13,227 bases of DNA from a bacterium (GCA_028819945.1 JAPPKQ010000062.1:1-13227), one strand, 5' to 3'; shown: positions 1 to 8,774, numbered from the stretch's first letter. Notes: generated from the letters alone by a model not told the origin. Translations and numbers: made by a program.

Positions 1-420
1 GCCCACGTGGTACATGACCTCGTTGCGGCGGCCCTCGGCGATGGCGGTGCGGATACGGCCGCCTATGTCGGCGAGGGCGTCGTCCCAGCTCACCCGCTCC
101 CACTGGCCCGAGCCTCGCTCCCCGGCCTGCCGCAATGGGTACAGGATGCGCTCGTGGTCGTCGATCTGGTTGAGCGTGGCCGGACCCTTGGCGCAGTTCC
201 GCCCCCGGCTGGCCGGATGCAGGGGGTTGCCCTCGACGCGGTCGATGCGCCCCGTGGCGTGGTTGACGTGACAGACCAGGCCGCAGGCGGCCTCGCAGTT
301 GAAGCAGGTGGTGGGCACCAGGGTGTGGTGGTTCTCCACCCGGTGGGGCCAGGCCTTGGCGTCGAGCGAGGTGACGTCGTGCCAGGTCTCGTGAGGCGGG
401 TAGCTGTTCAGCTCTGCCAC
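1..420 (-). CDS. Molybdopterin oxidoreductase catalytic subunit, N-terminal part (SoeA-like?), cut by left window edge
   Basis: The first 140 codons of a bis-MGD molybdoenzyme of the DMSO reductase superfamily are visible; the rest lies beyond base 1. The N-terminal [4Fe-4S] site is C39-x2-C42-x3-C46-x29-C76 (TTCFNCEAACG, then RNCAKGPA), followed by the usual QxxRILYPL and WERVSWDDAL segments. The GTG start at 420 has GGAG eight bases upstream and lies 13 bases after the stop of the ferredoxin/NrfD gene, so the two are co-transcribed. No twin-arginine signal precedes the cluster, so the subunit should stay in the cytoplasm, unlike PsrA, PhsA or DmsA. With an aminotransferase and Pta upstream, a SoeA-type sulfite dehydrogenase is the best guess. 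Another substrate is possible, because the substrate-defining part is outside the window. The family is certain; the substrate is inferred. Confidence 0.9.
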   Translation of the reverse strand, partial: MAELNSYPPHETWHDVTSLDAKAWPHRVENHHTLVPTTCFNCEAACGLVCHVNHATGRIDRVEGNPLHPASRGRNCAKGPATLNQIDDHERILYPLRQAGERGSGQWERVSWDDALADIGGRIRTAIAEGRRNEVMYHVG

Positions 421-433
421 GATCGGATCTCCG

Positions 434-1948
434 TTACGACAGCGGCACGGACTGGCCCGCCCGCACGAAGGTGTCCTCGTAGAGCCACATGCCCGCGACG
501 GCGCAGATGCCGCCTGCGGCAGCCGGCCACGGCCCCGTCCCGGTTGCGAGGCCCGCAGCGACCAGTGCGGTCGGGACGGCCAGGCCCAGCATCACGCCGC
601 CGGCCCAGAACCGCCGCGCGTAGCGACCGCGGGTCATCGCCTCGACCGCAGCGGAGACGTGGGCCGTGCGGTGCGCGGCCATCTCGGCGGCCACGAGCAC
701 CGCCGTGGCCAGCAACCCCGCAAGCAGCACCCACTGCACCGCGTCAGGGCTGGGCACGTCGGCGACCAGGTCCAGCACGGCGTATCCGGCGCCGCCCGCC
801 ACCACCGCCTGGGCGAGAAGCGTCGGAAGCAGCAAGGGCGTCTGCCAGAGGTCGCGGCCCTCGCACTGGCCGAACAGGAAGGCGGTGTAGCCCGCCGTGG
901 CTGCGGCCAGCAGCGCGGCGGGGGCGGCGAGCACCTGCAGCGCCCCGACCGAACCGACCAGGCCCGCCACGAACCAGGCGGCGCAGACCGCGGCGTAGGC
1001 GCCGAGGACCACTGCACCCTTCACCAGCCAGGAGCGGCGGTTGGCTCGGGTCAGCAGGTAGTAGAACCGGTCGGGCCGGCGCAGGTCCCACACCAGGAGC
1101 AGGCCCGTGACCGCCAGGAAGACGCCGGCGGTCACCGCCGGCACCACGCCCGCGACGGCCTGCTCGCCGCCGTGGCCGAGCACCACCAGCAGCGCGGCCA
1201 CGGCCATCATGCCCGCGGCGACCGCCTTGGTGACCAGGTAGCTGGAGACCTTCGCCTTCCAGGTCATCTGGTGCGCGGTGGTGTAGGTGGTGCGAGCCTC
1301 CACGCCGGCGCCGCCCACGTCGAGAGTCGGGTGCTGGGGGGTTGTGTCGGCCCAGATCATCCCGTCGCCGGCGATCGCCGTGCGCAGCGGATCAAGCGAC
1401 GCCGGGTTGGCGCCCAGGTAGTGGACCTTGGGCAGGGTCCCCTGCTCGGGGGCCCGCACCGCGGTGTCGCTCCGGGCGATGAGCCGGGTGGTCTCGTCGT
1501 CGGGGTCGTCGAGGTCGGCCACCTTGATGGCGTGGGTCGGGCACACCACCACGCAACTCGGCTCGAGACCCTGCTCGATGCGGTGGTTGCAGAAATTGCA
1601 CTTGTTGGCGGTGTTCGTGTCCGGGTTGATGTAGATGGCGTCGTAGGGGCAGGCGTTCATGCAGCCCTTGCATCCGATGCAATTGTCGTCGTCGAAGTCC
1701 ACGACACCGTTGGCCGCCCGGAACAGGGCGTTCGTGGGGCAGATGCTGATGCAGGGCGCGTCGTCGCAGTGGTTGCAGCGCATCACCGAGAAATGCCGGT
1801 CGGCATCCGGGAACGACCCCGTCTCGATGTACTTCACCCAGGTCCGGTTCACGCCGAGGGGCACGTCGTGCTCGCTCTTGCACGCCACGGTGCAGGCGTG
1901 ACAGCCGATGCAACTCTCGCTGTCGAGCAGGAACCCGAGCCGGGTCAC
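434..1948 (-). CDS. Fused four-cluster ferredoxin / NrfD-type membrane subunit of a molybdoenzyme (SoeB-SoeC-like fusion)
   Basis: This 504-residue protein joins an electron-transfer subunit to its membrane anchor. Residues 1-150 carry sixteen cysteines in four 4Fe-4S groups: C13/16/19/23, C58/61/66/70, C90/93/96/100 and C117/120/132/136. After a linker, residues about 235-490 hold about eight hydrophobic helices with the NrfD/PsrC signature WDLRRPDRFYYLL (287-299) and RRSWLVKG. Relatives of PsrB/PsrC, DmsB/DmsC or SoeB/SoeC are usually two genes. The likely role is to pass electrons from the catalytic subunit to membrane quinone. GTG at 1948 is preferred over in-frame starts up to 2005, because GGGAGG sits six bases upstream and the codon overlaps the tetR stop (GTGA), which implies translational coupling. 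The catalytic subunit follows 13 bases downstream. Confidence 0.9.
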   Translation of the reverse strand: MTRLGFLLDSESCIGCHACTVACKSEHDVPLGVNRTWVKYIETGSFPDADRHFSVMRCNHCDDAPCISICPTNALFRAANGVVDFDDDNCIGCKGCMNACPYDAIYINPDTNTANKCNFCNHRIEQGLEPSCVVVCPTHAIKVADLDDPDDETTRLIARSDTAVRAPEQGTLPKVHYLGANPASLDPLRTAIAGDGMIWADTTPQHPTLDVGGAGVEARTTYTTAHQMTWKAKVSSYLVTKAVAAGMMAVAALLVVLGHGGEQAVAGVVPAVTAGVFLAVTGLLLVWDLRRPDRFYYLLTRANRRSWLVKGAVVLGAYAAVCAAWFVAGLVGSVGALQVLAAPAALLAAATAGYTAFLFGQCEGRDLWQTPLLLPTLLAQAVVAGGAGYAVLDLVADVPSPDAVQWVLLAGLLATAVLVAAEMAAHRTAHVSAAVEAMTRGRYARRFWAGGVMLGLAVPTALVAAGLATGTGPWPAAAGGICAVAGMWLYEDTFVRAGQSVPLS

Positions 1949-2568
1949 CGGGAGCCTCCCGTGCTCACAGCCGAGTTGCGGGAAAGCCGGTGGATCCCCG
2001 CGCACAGCAGCTCCACCAGATGGCCGAACGTGTCCTCGGGATCATGGGGCAGCGGGTGCCCGTCTCCCGACTCGAGGTGGCTGAAGCCATGGAATGCGCT
2101 GCGCAGGGTGCGCGCCGCATGGACGCGGTCCGTCTCGCTGAGGTCGTAGTCACGCAGCGCCTGGCCCAGAACGGCGAGCACCCGCTCCACCGCGGCCTCG
2201 AGTTCGGCGTCCCCGGCGCACGGGTAGCGGTCGGTGGCCGCGTAGATGCCGGGGTGGTCGCGAACCATCTGGCGCCAGGCATGGCCCACCGCGGCCACGG
2301 CGTCGTCGCCGGACAGCCCGACGGCGGCGTCGGTCAGACGCTGGGCCAGGATCACGCGACCCCGGAGGCTGAGGCTGCGGAGCAGATCGTCATAGCTGCT
2401 CACGTGGCGGTACAGCGCCGGTTGGCGCACCCCGAGCGCATCGGCAACCCGGGTGAGCGTCAGCTTGCCGAGACCGTCGGCATCGGAGATCTCCGCCGCC
2501 GCCGAGATCACCCTCTCGCGGTCGAGCGGCCGCCGCGCCGGTGGCTCGCCGTCCTGTGGTCGTGTCAT
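1945..2568 (-). CDS. TetR-family transcriptional regulator (WHG-type C-terminal domain)
   Basis: This 207-residue protein has the normal length for the family. Residues 16-65 form the TetR helix-turn-helix: RERVISAAAEI, then LTLTRVADALGVRQPALYRHV. The C-terminal half contains HAWRQMVRDHPGIYAAT and the ARTLRSAFHGFSHLE stretch of TetR regulators with a WHG-type ligand domain. It starts 12 bases after the pta stop and overlaps the ferredoxin/NrfD gene by four bases, so it sits inside the operon. An inverted repeat 60 bases upstream, within the 3' end of pta, is a good candidate for its own operator, and one arm recurs at the head of the aminotransferase gene. It probably controls the cluster in response to a substrate or intermediate; the ligand is unknown. 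Confidence 0.9.
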   Translation of the reverse strand: MTRPQDGEPPARRPLDRERVISAAAEISDADGLGKLTLTRVADALGVRQPALYRHVSSYDDLLRSLSLRGRVILAQRLTDAAVGLSGDDAVAAVGHAWRQMVRDHPGIYAATDRYPCAGDAELEAAVERVLAVLGQALRDYDLSETDRVHAARTLRSAFHGFSHLESGDGHPLPHDPEDTFGHLVELLCAGIHRLSRNSAVSTGGSR

Positions 2569-2580
2569 GGCCGCCGCCTC

Positions 2581-3578
<998 letters not shown>

Positions 3579-3597
3579 CCCTTGCCCCGCCAGGGGA

Positions 3598-4968
3598 TCA
3601 GACGCCTGCGAGCCAGGCGTCCACGCGGCCGAGAACCTGATCGAGCCGGTTCAGGAGGTCGTCGAGCACCGCGGTGTCGGCGACGAGCGGTGGCGACACC
3701 GAGAGCATCACCCCGCCCCGGCCGTCGGGTCGCACCAGCACGCGCGCTTCGCGCACCAGCCGATCCAGCACGCCTCCGGGTAGCAGTTCGGCGACTTCGG
3801 CGTCGCTGAAATCGGCACCCGAGTCGCGGTCGCGCATCAACTCCAGGGCGTAGAAGTAGCCGGTGCCCCGGACGTCCTTCACGCAGCGGTGAGCCTGCAT
3901 GAGCGCCCGCAGGCCGTTGCCGAGTCGAGCCTCGTTGCGCAGCACGTTCCCGAGCACGTCCTCGTCACGCAGGGCCGTCATGTTGGCGACCGCCACGGCG
4001 GTGGCTACGGGATGGCCGCCGAATGTGGAGCCGTGCAGGAACATGCCTGAGGGCGAGTCCCACACCCGCTCGAGCAGCGGGCCGCGAACGACCAGACCGG
4101 CGAGGGGCTGGTAGGCGCTGGTGACGCCCTTGGCGAAAGTGATCATGTCGGGCCGGGCGCCGAAGCGATGGCTGCCGAACCAGTGGCCGAGGCGGCCGAA
4201 GGCGTTGATCACCTCGTCGGCGCACAGCAGCACGCCGTAGTCGTCGCAGATGCGGCGCAGTTCCTGCCAGTAGCCCTCCGGCGGCACGAGCGCGCCGCGG
4301 CCGTTCTGGACCGGCTCGGCGATCATCATGGCCACGGTCTCGGGACCCTCGGCCACAATCGCCTCCTCGACGGCGGAGACACAGGGCAACTCCCGGGCAC
4401 TCCGACCCGGCTCGAGGTCGTGGCCCAAGGTGTTCGGCACGTGCCGGACCACGCCGGCGAGCATTGGCAGGTACGGGTCTCGCAAGTTGGGAATGCCGGT
4501 CAGCGTCAAGGCACCGAGCGTCGTGCCGTGGTAGGCCCAGTGCCGGGCGATCACCTTGTGGCGCTGCTCGTCGCCGTTGGCGAGGTGGTAGCAGCGGGCG
4601 AACTTGAGTGCCGACTCCACTGCCTCGGAACCGGAACTGACGAAGAACACCCGGTCCAGGTCATCCGGCGCGACCGCAGCGATCATCGAAGCGGCCTCGA
4701 CGGACGAGGGGTGCGCGAACCCCCAGGTTGGGTAGAAGGCCAGCTTGTCCATCTGCTTGGCCGCGGCCGCGGCCAGATCGCTACGACCGTGGCCGATGTT
4801 GGTGCAGAACAGACCGGCGAGACCGTCGAGATACTTGTTGCCGTCGGTGTCCCAGACGTAACAGCCCTCGCCGCGCTCGATCACGACGAGGTCGTCCGCC
4901 CTCCAAGCGTCGCCCCGCGTGAAATGAGGTGACAGATGACGACGAGCCCGCTCCCGGTAATCCGGCAT
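3598..4968 (-). CDS. Class III PLP-dependent aminotransferase (taurine:pyruvate aminotransferase-like)
   Basis: This complete 456-residue fold-type I, class III omega-aminotransferase shows the cofactor loop SSGSEAVESALK (111-122), YHGTT (146-150), D251-E252-V253 for the pyridine nitrogen, and K280 in FAKGVTSAYQPLAG as the Schiff-base lysine. HGSTFGGHP (312-320) is the phosphate-contact motif. Such enzymes move an amino group from taurine, beta-alanine, polyamines or other omega-amino compounds to pyruvate or a similar acceptor. Pta directly downstream favours a taurine-type role, because Xsc cleavage of sulfoacetaldehyde yields acetyl phosphate, but sequence alone does not settle the substrate. 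The ATG at 4968 has GGAGG six bases upstream. The gene heads the minus-strand operon; a hairpin-capable inverted repeat and an AT-rich stretch lie in its 92-base leader region. Confidence 0.9.
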   Translation of the reverse strand: MPDYRERARRHLSPHFTRGDAWRADDLVVIERGEGCYVWDTDGNKYLDGLAGLFCTNIGHGRSDLAAAAAKQMDKLAFYPTWGFAHPSSVEAASMIAAVAPDDLDRVFFVSSGSEAVESALKFARCYHLANGDEQRHKVIARHWAYHGTTLGALTLTGIPNLRDPYLPMLAGVVRHVPNTLGHDLEPGRSARELPCVSAVEEAIVAEGPETVAMMIAEPVQNGRGALVPPEGYWQELRRICDDYGVLLCADEVINAFGRLGHWFGSHRFGARPDMITFAKGVTSAYQPLAGLVVRGPLLERVWDSPSGMFLHGSTFGGHPVATAVAVANMTALRDEDVLGNVLRNEARLGNGLRALMQAHRCVKDVRGTGYFYALELMRDRDSGADFSDAEVAELLPGGVLDRLVREARVLVRPDGRGGVMLSVSPPLVADTAVLDDLLNRLDQVLGRVDAWLAGV

Positions 4969-4983
4969 CAGTGCCTCCAGGGT

Positions 4984-5009
4984 CAGCCGGGCGCTGCTCA
5001 GCCCGGCTG
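4984..5009. promoter_or_regulatory. 9-bp perfect inverted repeat in the aminotransferase leader (CAGCCGGGC-N8-GCCCGGCTG)
   Basis: The repeat sits 15 bases before the aminotransferase ATG, immediately upstream of the GGAGG ribosome site. It could be an operator or an mRNA hairpin near the start. No T-run follows on the minus strand, so a factor-independent terminator for the upstream ferredoxin gene is unlikely. Confidence 0.45.
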
Positions 5010-5046
5010 GTTAGAGACTACATCGATAATGCAATCTTGTATAACC
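5010..5046 (-). promoter_or_regulatory. AT-rich promoter-like stretch upstream of the aminotransferase, with a TetR-operator half-site
   Basis: This AT-rich island lies between the ferredoxin stop and the aminotransferase start. GTTAGAG at 5010-5016 is identical to one arm of the palindrome upstream of tetR. The other arm, at the same six-base spacing (4997-5003), matches at four of seven positions. No clear -35/-10 hexamers could be assigned, so the promoter call rests on base composition and position. Confidence 0.35.
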
Positions 5047-5060
5047 GCCCGCCGATCGAG

Positions 5061-5288
5061 CTACGGCAGCGGATCCAGGTGGATGGCCCCGATGGGGCAG
5101 TTGTCGACAGCGGCGGAGGCGCTCGGCAGCTTCTCAGCGGGCACCTCGTCGACGAGTACCCGGGTGACGCCGTCGTCGTCGAAGCCGAACAACTCCGGGT
5201 CGATCAGCACGCACTGGCACGCGGTGATGCAGGCGTCGTCGATCCACAACCGGAACCGCCCGGCGTGGGGCTCCTGCTCGGTCGCCAT
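5061..5288 (-). CDS. 3Fe-4S ferredoxin (P450 redox partner type)
   Basis: This small acidic ferredoxin has 75 residues. The ligands follow the actinobacterial P450-associated pattern C-x2-X-x2-C...CP: C20, A23 at the position that would hold the fourth cysteine, C26, and C64-P65. An extra cysteine, C24, sits next to the variable position. ELFGFDDDGV matches the usual PEvFd-DDG segment. It starts 13 bases after the P450 stop with GGAGG(G) before the ATG, so it should be expressed with the P450 and supply its electrons from an NAD(P)H-dependent reductase encoded elsewhere. A 3Fe-4S cluster is predicted because position 23 is alanine; whether C24 changes cluster type is open. Confidence 0.9.
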   Translation of the reverse strand: MATEQEPHAGRFRLWIDDACITACQCVLIDPELFGFDDDGVTRVLVDEVPAEKLPSASAAVDNCPIGAIHLDPLP

Positions 5289-5301
5289 TGAAGTCCCTCC
5301 T

Positions 5302-6594
5302 TCACGCGCCCTGCTCGGCCACTCCGCCCAGCCGCTCCGGCTCGGCCGATGTGCCGCCGGGTTCGCCCCACAACTCGGCGAGGCCCCGCTGGTCGCGGGG
5401 TGCCTTCCAGAGCGGAGTCCCGCTCACCGGCGTCGCTCCGGGGAACCGCGCCAGGAACTCCTCGACGGCGATCGGAACCTCGAGACGGGCCAGGGATGCG
5501 CCCAGGCAGAAATGCGGGCCGCGGCCGAAACCCATGTGGTCGGCCTTCGTGAGACGGCGCGTGATGTCGAACCGCTCGGGGTCGGGGTACTGGGCCGGAT
5601 CCCGGTGCGCCGCGGCGATGTTCACCACCACGGTGTCGCCGGATTCGATCGATCGGCCACCCAGGGTGAGCGGGCGCGTCGCCCGGCGCCGACCGTTGAC
5701 GGCGGGTGCCTCGAAGCGGAGAATCTCCTCGATCGCGTAGTCGAGCCACTGGGGCCCCGATCGCGCCAGTTCGAGTTGCTCGCTGTGCATCAGCAGCAGG
5801 TGGATGCTCGTGGCCATGAGGTTGGTGGACGTCTCGTGACCGGCCTGCAGGGCGTGGACGACGATGGCGATCCCGTCCCCGCTGGTCATGCGCCCGTCCC
5901 CGATGGCGCCGGCGACGACGCTGATGAAGTCGTCCCGCGGCTCGGCGGCGCGCCGGTCGAGCAGATCGCACACGAACTCCCGCCACTCCACGAGGGCGCC
6001 GTCGAGGTCGTGGGCGATGGCGGGCTGGGGGAGCGGCCCGGTGAAGAACCGGGCGAGCTGCACCGACCAGCCGGGGAAGCGGTCGAGCGCGTCGGCCCCG
6101 ACGCCCAGCAGTCCGGCGATGACCTTCACCGGCAGCGGCTTCGCCAGGGTCTCGACGAGGTCGAACGGCTCACCGGCGAGCCGGGCGGGCTCGAGCAGTG
6201 CGATGACCTCCCGGCGGATGTCGGCGGCCAGAGGGGCCAGTGCCGCGGGCGTGAATGACGGGTTGACGATGCGTCGCAGCGCGGTGTGCTTGGCGCCGTC
6301 GGAGTGGATGAGGCCGGGATGCCGGAAGTGGTTGGGAAGGATCCGCAGCCTTTCGATCACTTCGGTCGGGAGTCGCCGGATGTAGTCCTCCTCCGCGCCC
6401 CCGCTGGAGTAGTCGGCAGGATTGCGCAGCACCTCCTCAACCAGGTCGAACCGTGTGACCAGCCAGTAGTTGAGCGAGGGGCTCCAGTAGACGGGCGCAC
6501 GGCTGCGGAGTTCGGCGAACACCTCGTGCATGTGGTCCTGGAAGTCCGGGGCGCCGAGCGCCTCCTCGATCTCCGGAATCCCCTGACGCCGCAT
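5302..6594 (-). CDS. Cytochrome P450 (bacterial soluble class)
   Basis: This complete 430-residue soluble bacterial P450 is a heme monooxygenase. Visible motifs are HSDGAKHTALRRIVNPSFTP (helix C region), the I-helix oxygen-activation site AGHETS (251-256), ExxR as E290-ILR293, and the heme loop GFGRGPHFCLG with C363 as thiolate ligand. No membrane anchor is present. The ferredoxin follows 13 bases downstream. The ATG at 6594 has no clear ribosome site, so leaderless or weak initiation is possible. The substrate cannot be read from sequence. The shared LLM-type neighbours and KstR-like motif elsewhere in the window are only weak hints of lipid or xenobiotic oxidation. No CYP subfamily is assigned. 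Confidence 0.95.
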   Translation of the reverse strand: MRRQGIPEIEEALGAPDFQDHMHEVFAELRSRAPVYWSPSLNYWLVTRFDLVEEVLRNPADYSSGGAEEDYIRRLPTEVIERLRILPNHFRHPGLIHSDGAKHTALRRIVNPSFTPAALAPLAADIRREVIALLEPARLAGEPFDLVETLAKPLPVKVIAGLLGVGADALDRFPGWSVQLARFFTGPLPQPAIAHDLDGALVEWREFVCDLLDRRAAEPRDDFISVVAGAIGDGRMTSGDGIAIVVHALQAGHETSTNLMATSIHLLLMHSEQLELARSGPQWLDYAIEEILRFEAPAVNGRRRATRPLTLGGRSIESGDTVVVNIAAAHRDPAQYPDPERFDITRRLTKADHMGFGRGPHFCLGASLARLEVPIAVEEFLARFPGATPVSGTPLWKAPRDQRGLAELWGEPGGTSAEPERLGGVAEQGA

Positions 6595-6820
6595 CGGACC
6601 ACGGTAACCCTACATCCTGCGCGAGGCCGGAATCCGGCTGGCAGTGTCCGGGCGGCGCTGCCCGTGGCGCTCCGGCGGCCTAGAAATGGCCGCCTGCGCT
6701 GGCCCTCGGCATCTCCACCCTCGGTTGATGGCCGGCGGCCTCCCTCACTCGTCATTCCGGCGAACGCCGGAATCCACTCTCCCGCGGCACTGTCGAATGT
6801 TCCCGGGCAGACTGAGTGCC
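6595..6820. promoter_or_regulatory. Divergent intergenic region between the P450 and the LLM oxidoreductase
   Basis: This 226-base GC-rich region must hold promoters for both divergent genes, but no convincing hexamers were found. It contains an odd-centred palindrome GCCGGA-A-TCCGGC at 6626-6638, close to the P450 start, and one REP-type palindrome at 6754-6773. No coding sequence is supported here. Confidence 0.4.
6754..6773. repeat. REP-type palindrome, copy 1 (ATTCCGGCG-AA-CGCCGGAAT)
   Basis: A 9-bp perfect stem has a 2-base centre and flanks GTC...CCA. Copy 2 at 8790-8809 has the same flanks. Dispersed palindromes of this GTCATTCC...GGAATCCA type occur between genes in many bacteria. 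Confidence 0.7.
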
Positions 6821-7855
6821 ATGAGCGCTTCGTCCGGGCCGTTCGCCGGTGTGGGGTTGTCGCTGTCCAACGAGGAGGCGGCGGCCGTCACGCTGGCGCA
6901 GGGCGTGCAGGCCGATGCGCTGGGGTACGACGAGGTGTCGATCCCGGAGAGCCGGTTGCATCGATCGGCGACGTCGGTCGCGGCGGCGATCCTGGCTCGG
7001 ACTCGGCGGGTCACGGTGCGCGTCGGGGTCGCCAACCCCGTGACCCGGCACCCGCTGCTGCTCGCCTTGGAGGCCGCTTCGCTCGCCGACATCGGGTCGG
7101 GTCGCGTGCGGTTCGGAGTCGGTGCCTGCGAGTGGACGATGCGGGCCTTCGCGTGCGATCCGGAGGGTTGGTTGCCCTATACGAACACCGTCGAGGCGGT
7201 GCGGGCGATGCGGTCGATGCTGGCGGGTGGGCCGCCGGGATTCGAGCCGGAGACGTTCGCCGCCGCCGCCGACCTGCGCCTCGAATTGCCACCGCCGGTG
7301 CCCGTGCCGGTGGATGTAGGGGCCGTCAACTCCCGGATGCTGAGCGCTTCGGGACGCTGGGCCGACGGTGTGCAGTTGGGTGCGCTGATGAGCCCCGCCT
7401 ACGTGGCCTGGGCGGCTGAGCGGATCGCCGACGGTGCCCGGGCGGAGGGACGCGATCCTGGCGATGTGCTGATCTCCGGCAACGTGCTCACCAGCCTGAG
7501 CCGTGACAGAGACGCTGCGCGCCGGGAGGTGTGCGCGGTCTTGGCGTACTACCTCGCTCGGGTGGAAGGTGTGGTGGTCGACCGCTCCGGCGCCGATCCC
7601 GAGGCGGTGGCGGCGGTGCGTGCAGCGGTCCGGCAGGATGGGCTCGCCGCCGGTGCCGCAGCCGTGAGCGGTCAGCTGATCGACACGTTCGCCGTGACCG
7701 GCGACACTGATGAGGTGATCGAGCGCCTGATGCCGTTCGGCGAGGCGGGGATGGCGGTGCCGCTGCTCTGGTACACACTGGGGCCCGATCCCGCCTGGGC
7801 GGTGGAGGCGCTGGCCGCCGAGGTGGTGCCCGCGGTGCGATCGGAGCCGTCGTGA
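6821..7855 (+). CDS. LLM class flavin-dependent oxidoreductase (luciferase-like, possibly F420-dependent)
   Basis: This 344-residue (beta/alpha)8 luciferase-like protein has GYDEVSIPES near the N-terminus, then VRVGVANPVTRHPLLLALEAASLADIG with the family's TRHP motif, SGRVRFGVGAC, and the late WADGVQLG and VTGDTDEVIERL segments. Enzymes of this group use FMN or F420 for hydride transfer or monooxygenation; in actinobacteria many use F420, and the Mer-like pattern fits that. The ATG at 6821 was chosen because homology begins with FAGVGLSLSNEE and the open frame upstream to 6644 runs through the REP palindrome. The ribosome site is weak. Rhodanese follows 70 bases later on the same strand. Substrate unknown. 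Confidence 0.88.
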   Translation: MSASSGPFAGVGLSLSNEEAAAVTLAQGVQADALGYDEVSIPESRLHRSATSVAAAILARTRRVTVRVGVANPVTRHPLLLALEAASLADIGSGRVRFGVGACEWTMRAFACDPEGWLPYTNTVEAVRAMRSMLAGGPPGFEPETFAAAADLRLELPPPVPVPVDVGAVNSRMLSASGRWADGVQLGALMSPAYVAWAAERIADGARAEGRDPGDVLISGNVLTSLSRDRDAARREVCAVLAYYLARVEGVVVDRSGADPEAVAAVRAAVRQDGLAAGAAAVSGQLIDTFAVTGDTDEVIERLMPFGEAGMAVPLLWYTLGPDPAWAVEALAAEVVPAVRSEPS

Positions 7856-7925
7856 CCGGCGTCTCGGCCCAATGCGGTCGCCCGATCCTGCCCGCCCCGG
7901 TTGTGCCGGAGTGCCGGAAGCGGTC

Positions 7926-8774
7926 GTGAGCAGCGACGCGATGGCTACCGGCGGCCCTCTGGTGAGCACCGCCTGGCTGGCAGAACGGCTCGATGTCGGT
8001 AGCGACGACGTGCGGGTCGTGGACTGCCGCTGGTACCTGAAGCCGTTCGACATGCGTGATCCCGACGCCGAGTACGCCGCCGGCCACATACCCGGTGCCG
8101 TGCATCTGCGCTGGGACACGCACTGGGCCGATCCCGACCACCCCGTGCCGGGGATGCTGGCGCAGCCCGAGGCGTTCGCCGAGACCATGGCCGGGGCCGG
8201 CATCGGCGACCTCACGACGGTCGTGACCTATGACGACGGTCACGTCACCGTGGCTGCTCGGCTGTGGTGGGCGCTGCGGGTCTACGGCCACGACGCCGTG
8301 GCGGTTCTCGACGGCGGCATCGGCCGCTGGATCGCCGAGGGGCGCCCGCTGAGCACCGAGGTTCCGTCCTGGCCGCGCGGCGACTTCACAGCCCGGACCC
8401 GCTCGGCCGCCTATGCCACACACATCGACGTCTCCGCCGCTCTCGATGATCCTGGTGTCGGCCTTGTCGACTGCCGTATGGAACCTGCCCGGGTCGAGGA
8501 CGGCGCCATGATTCCCGGTAGCGCCTACCTGCCGGGAATCGAGTTCCTGGACGACGACGGCCTCATGCGCGATCCCGAGAGTTGCCGCGAGACGATCCTG
8601 GCGACCGCCGGCGCCGCGCCGCGCACGATCCTGTACTGCCGTGGCGGGGTGGGCGCTTGCGGGACCGCCCTGGCCTACGAGGTGGCAGGGCTCGGCGACG
8701 GCGTCTCGGTCTACGACGGCTCCTGGAGCGAGTGGGTCACCGTCGCCGAGGACTCGCAGAAGGAATCGCTCTAG
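7926..8774 (+). CDS. Two-domain rhodanese (thiosulfate/3-mercaptopyruvate sulfurtransferase)
   Basis: This tandem-rhodanese sulfurtransferase has 282 residues from the GTG at 7926. The N-terminal domain (about 10-145) keeps the fold, with VVDCRWYL and AAGHIPGAVHLRWD, but has YDDG where the catalytic loop would be, as usual for the inactive domain. The C-terminal domain carries the active loop YCRGGVGA with C238, and ends YDGSWSEW, the normal terminus. It moves sulfane sulfur from thiosulfate or mercaptopyruvate to a thiophilic acceptor. The CRGG loop is closer to thiosulfate-type enzymes than to the CGSG loop of mercaptopyruvate-type ones. GTG 7926 has GGAAG five bases upstream; ATG 7872 and ATG 7941 are alternatives. 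It follows the LLM gene and may be co-transcribed. Confidence 0.92.
   Translation: MSSDAMATGGPLVSTAWLAERLDVGSDDVRVVDCRWYLKPFDMRDPDAEYAAGHIPGAVHLRWDTHWADPDHPVPGMLAQPEAFAETMAGAGIGDLTTVVTYDDGHVTVAARLWWALRVYGHDAVAVLDGGIGRWIAEGRPLSTEVPSWPRGDFTARTRSAAYATHIDVSAALDDPGVGLVDCRMEPARVEDGAMIPGSAYLPGIEFLDDDGLMRDPESCRETILATAGAAPRTILYCRGGVGACGTALAYEVAGLGDGVSVYDGSWSEWVTVAEDSQKESL

Noticed and set aside
7..2149. Long plus-strand open frames opposite the molybdoenzyme and ferredoxin/NrfD genes
   Set aside because: They are antisense to genes with clear family motifs, are rich in Arg, Pro, Gly and Ala, and show no recognisable domain. This is expected from high-GC third positions.
4984..5009. Rho-independent terminator for the P450-ferredoxin operon
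   Set aside because: The stem is strong, but no T-run follows on the minus strand, and the hairpin abuts the next gene's ribosome site.
6626..6638. GCCGGA-A-TCCGGC palindrome as an operator for the P450
   Set aside because: It is short and entirely GC-type in a GC-rich region, with no second copy near another promoter, so it was only mentioned within the intergenic entry.
6752..8423. Long minus-strand open frames opposite the LLM and rhodanese genes
   Set aside because: Low-complexity composition with no motif; the plus strand explains the region.
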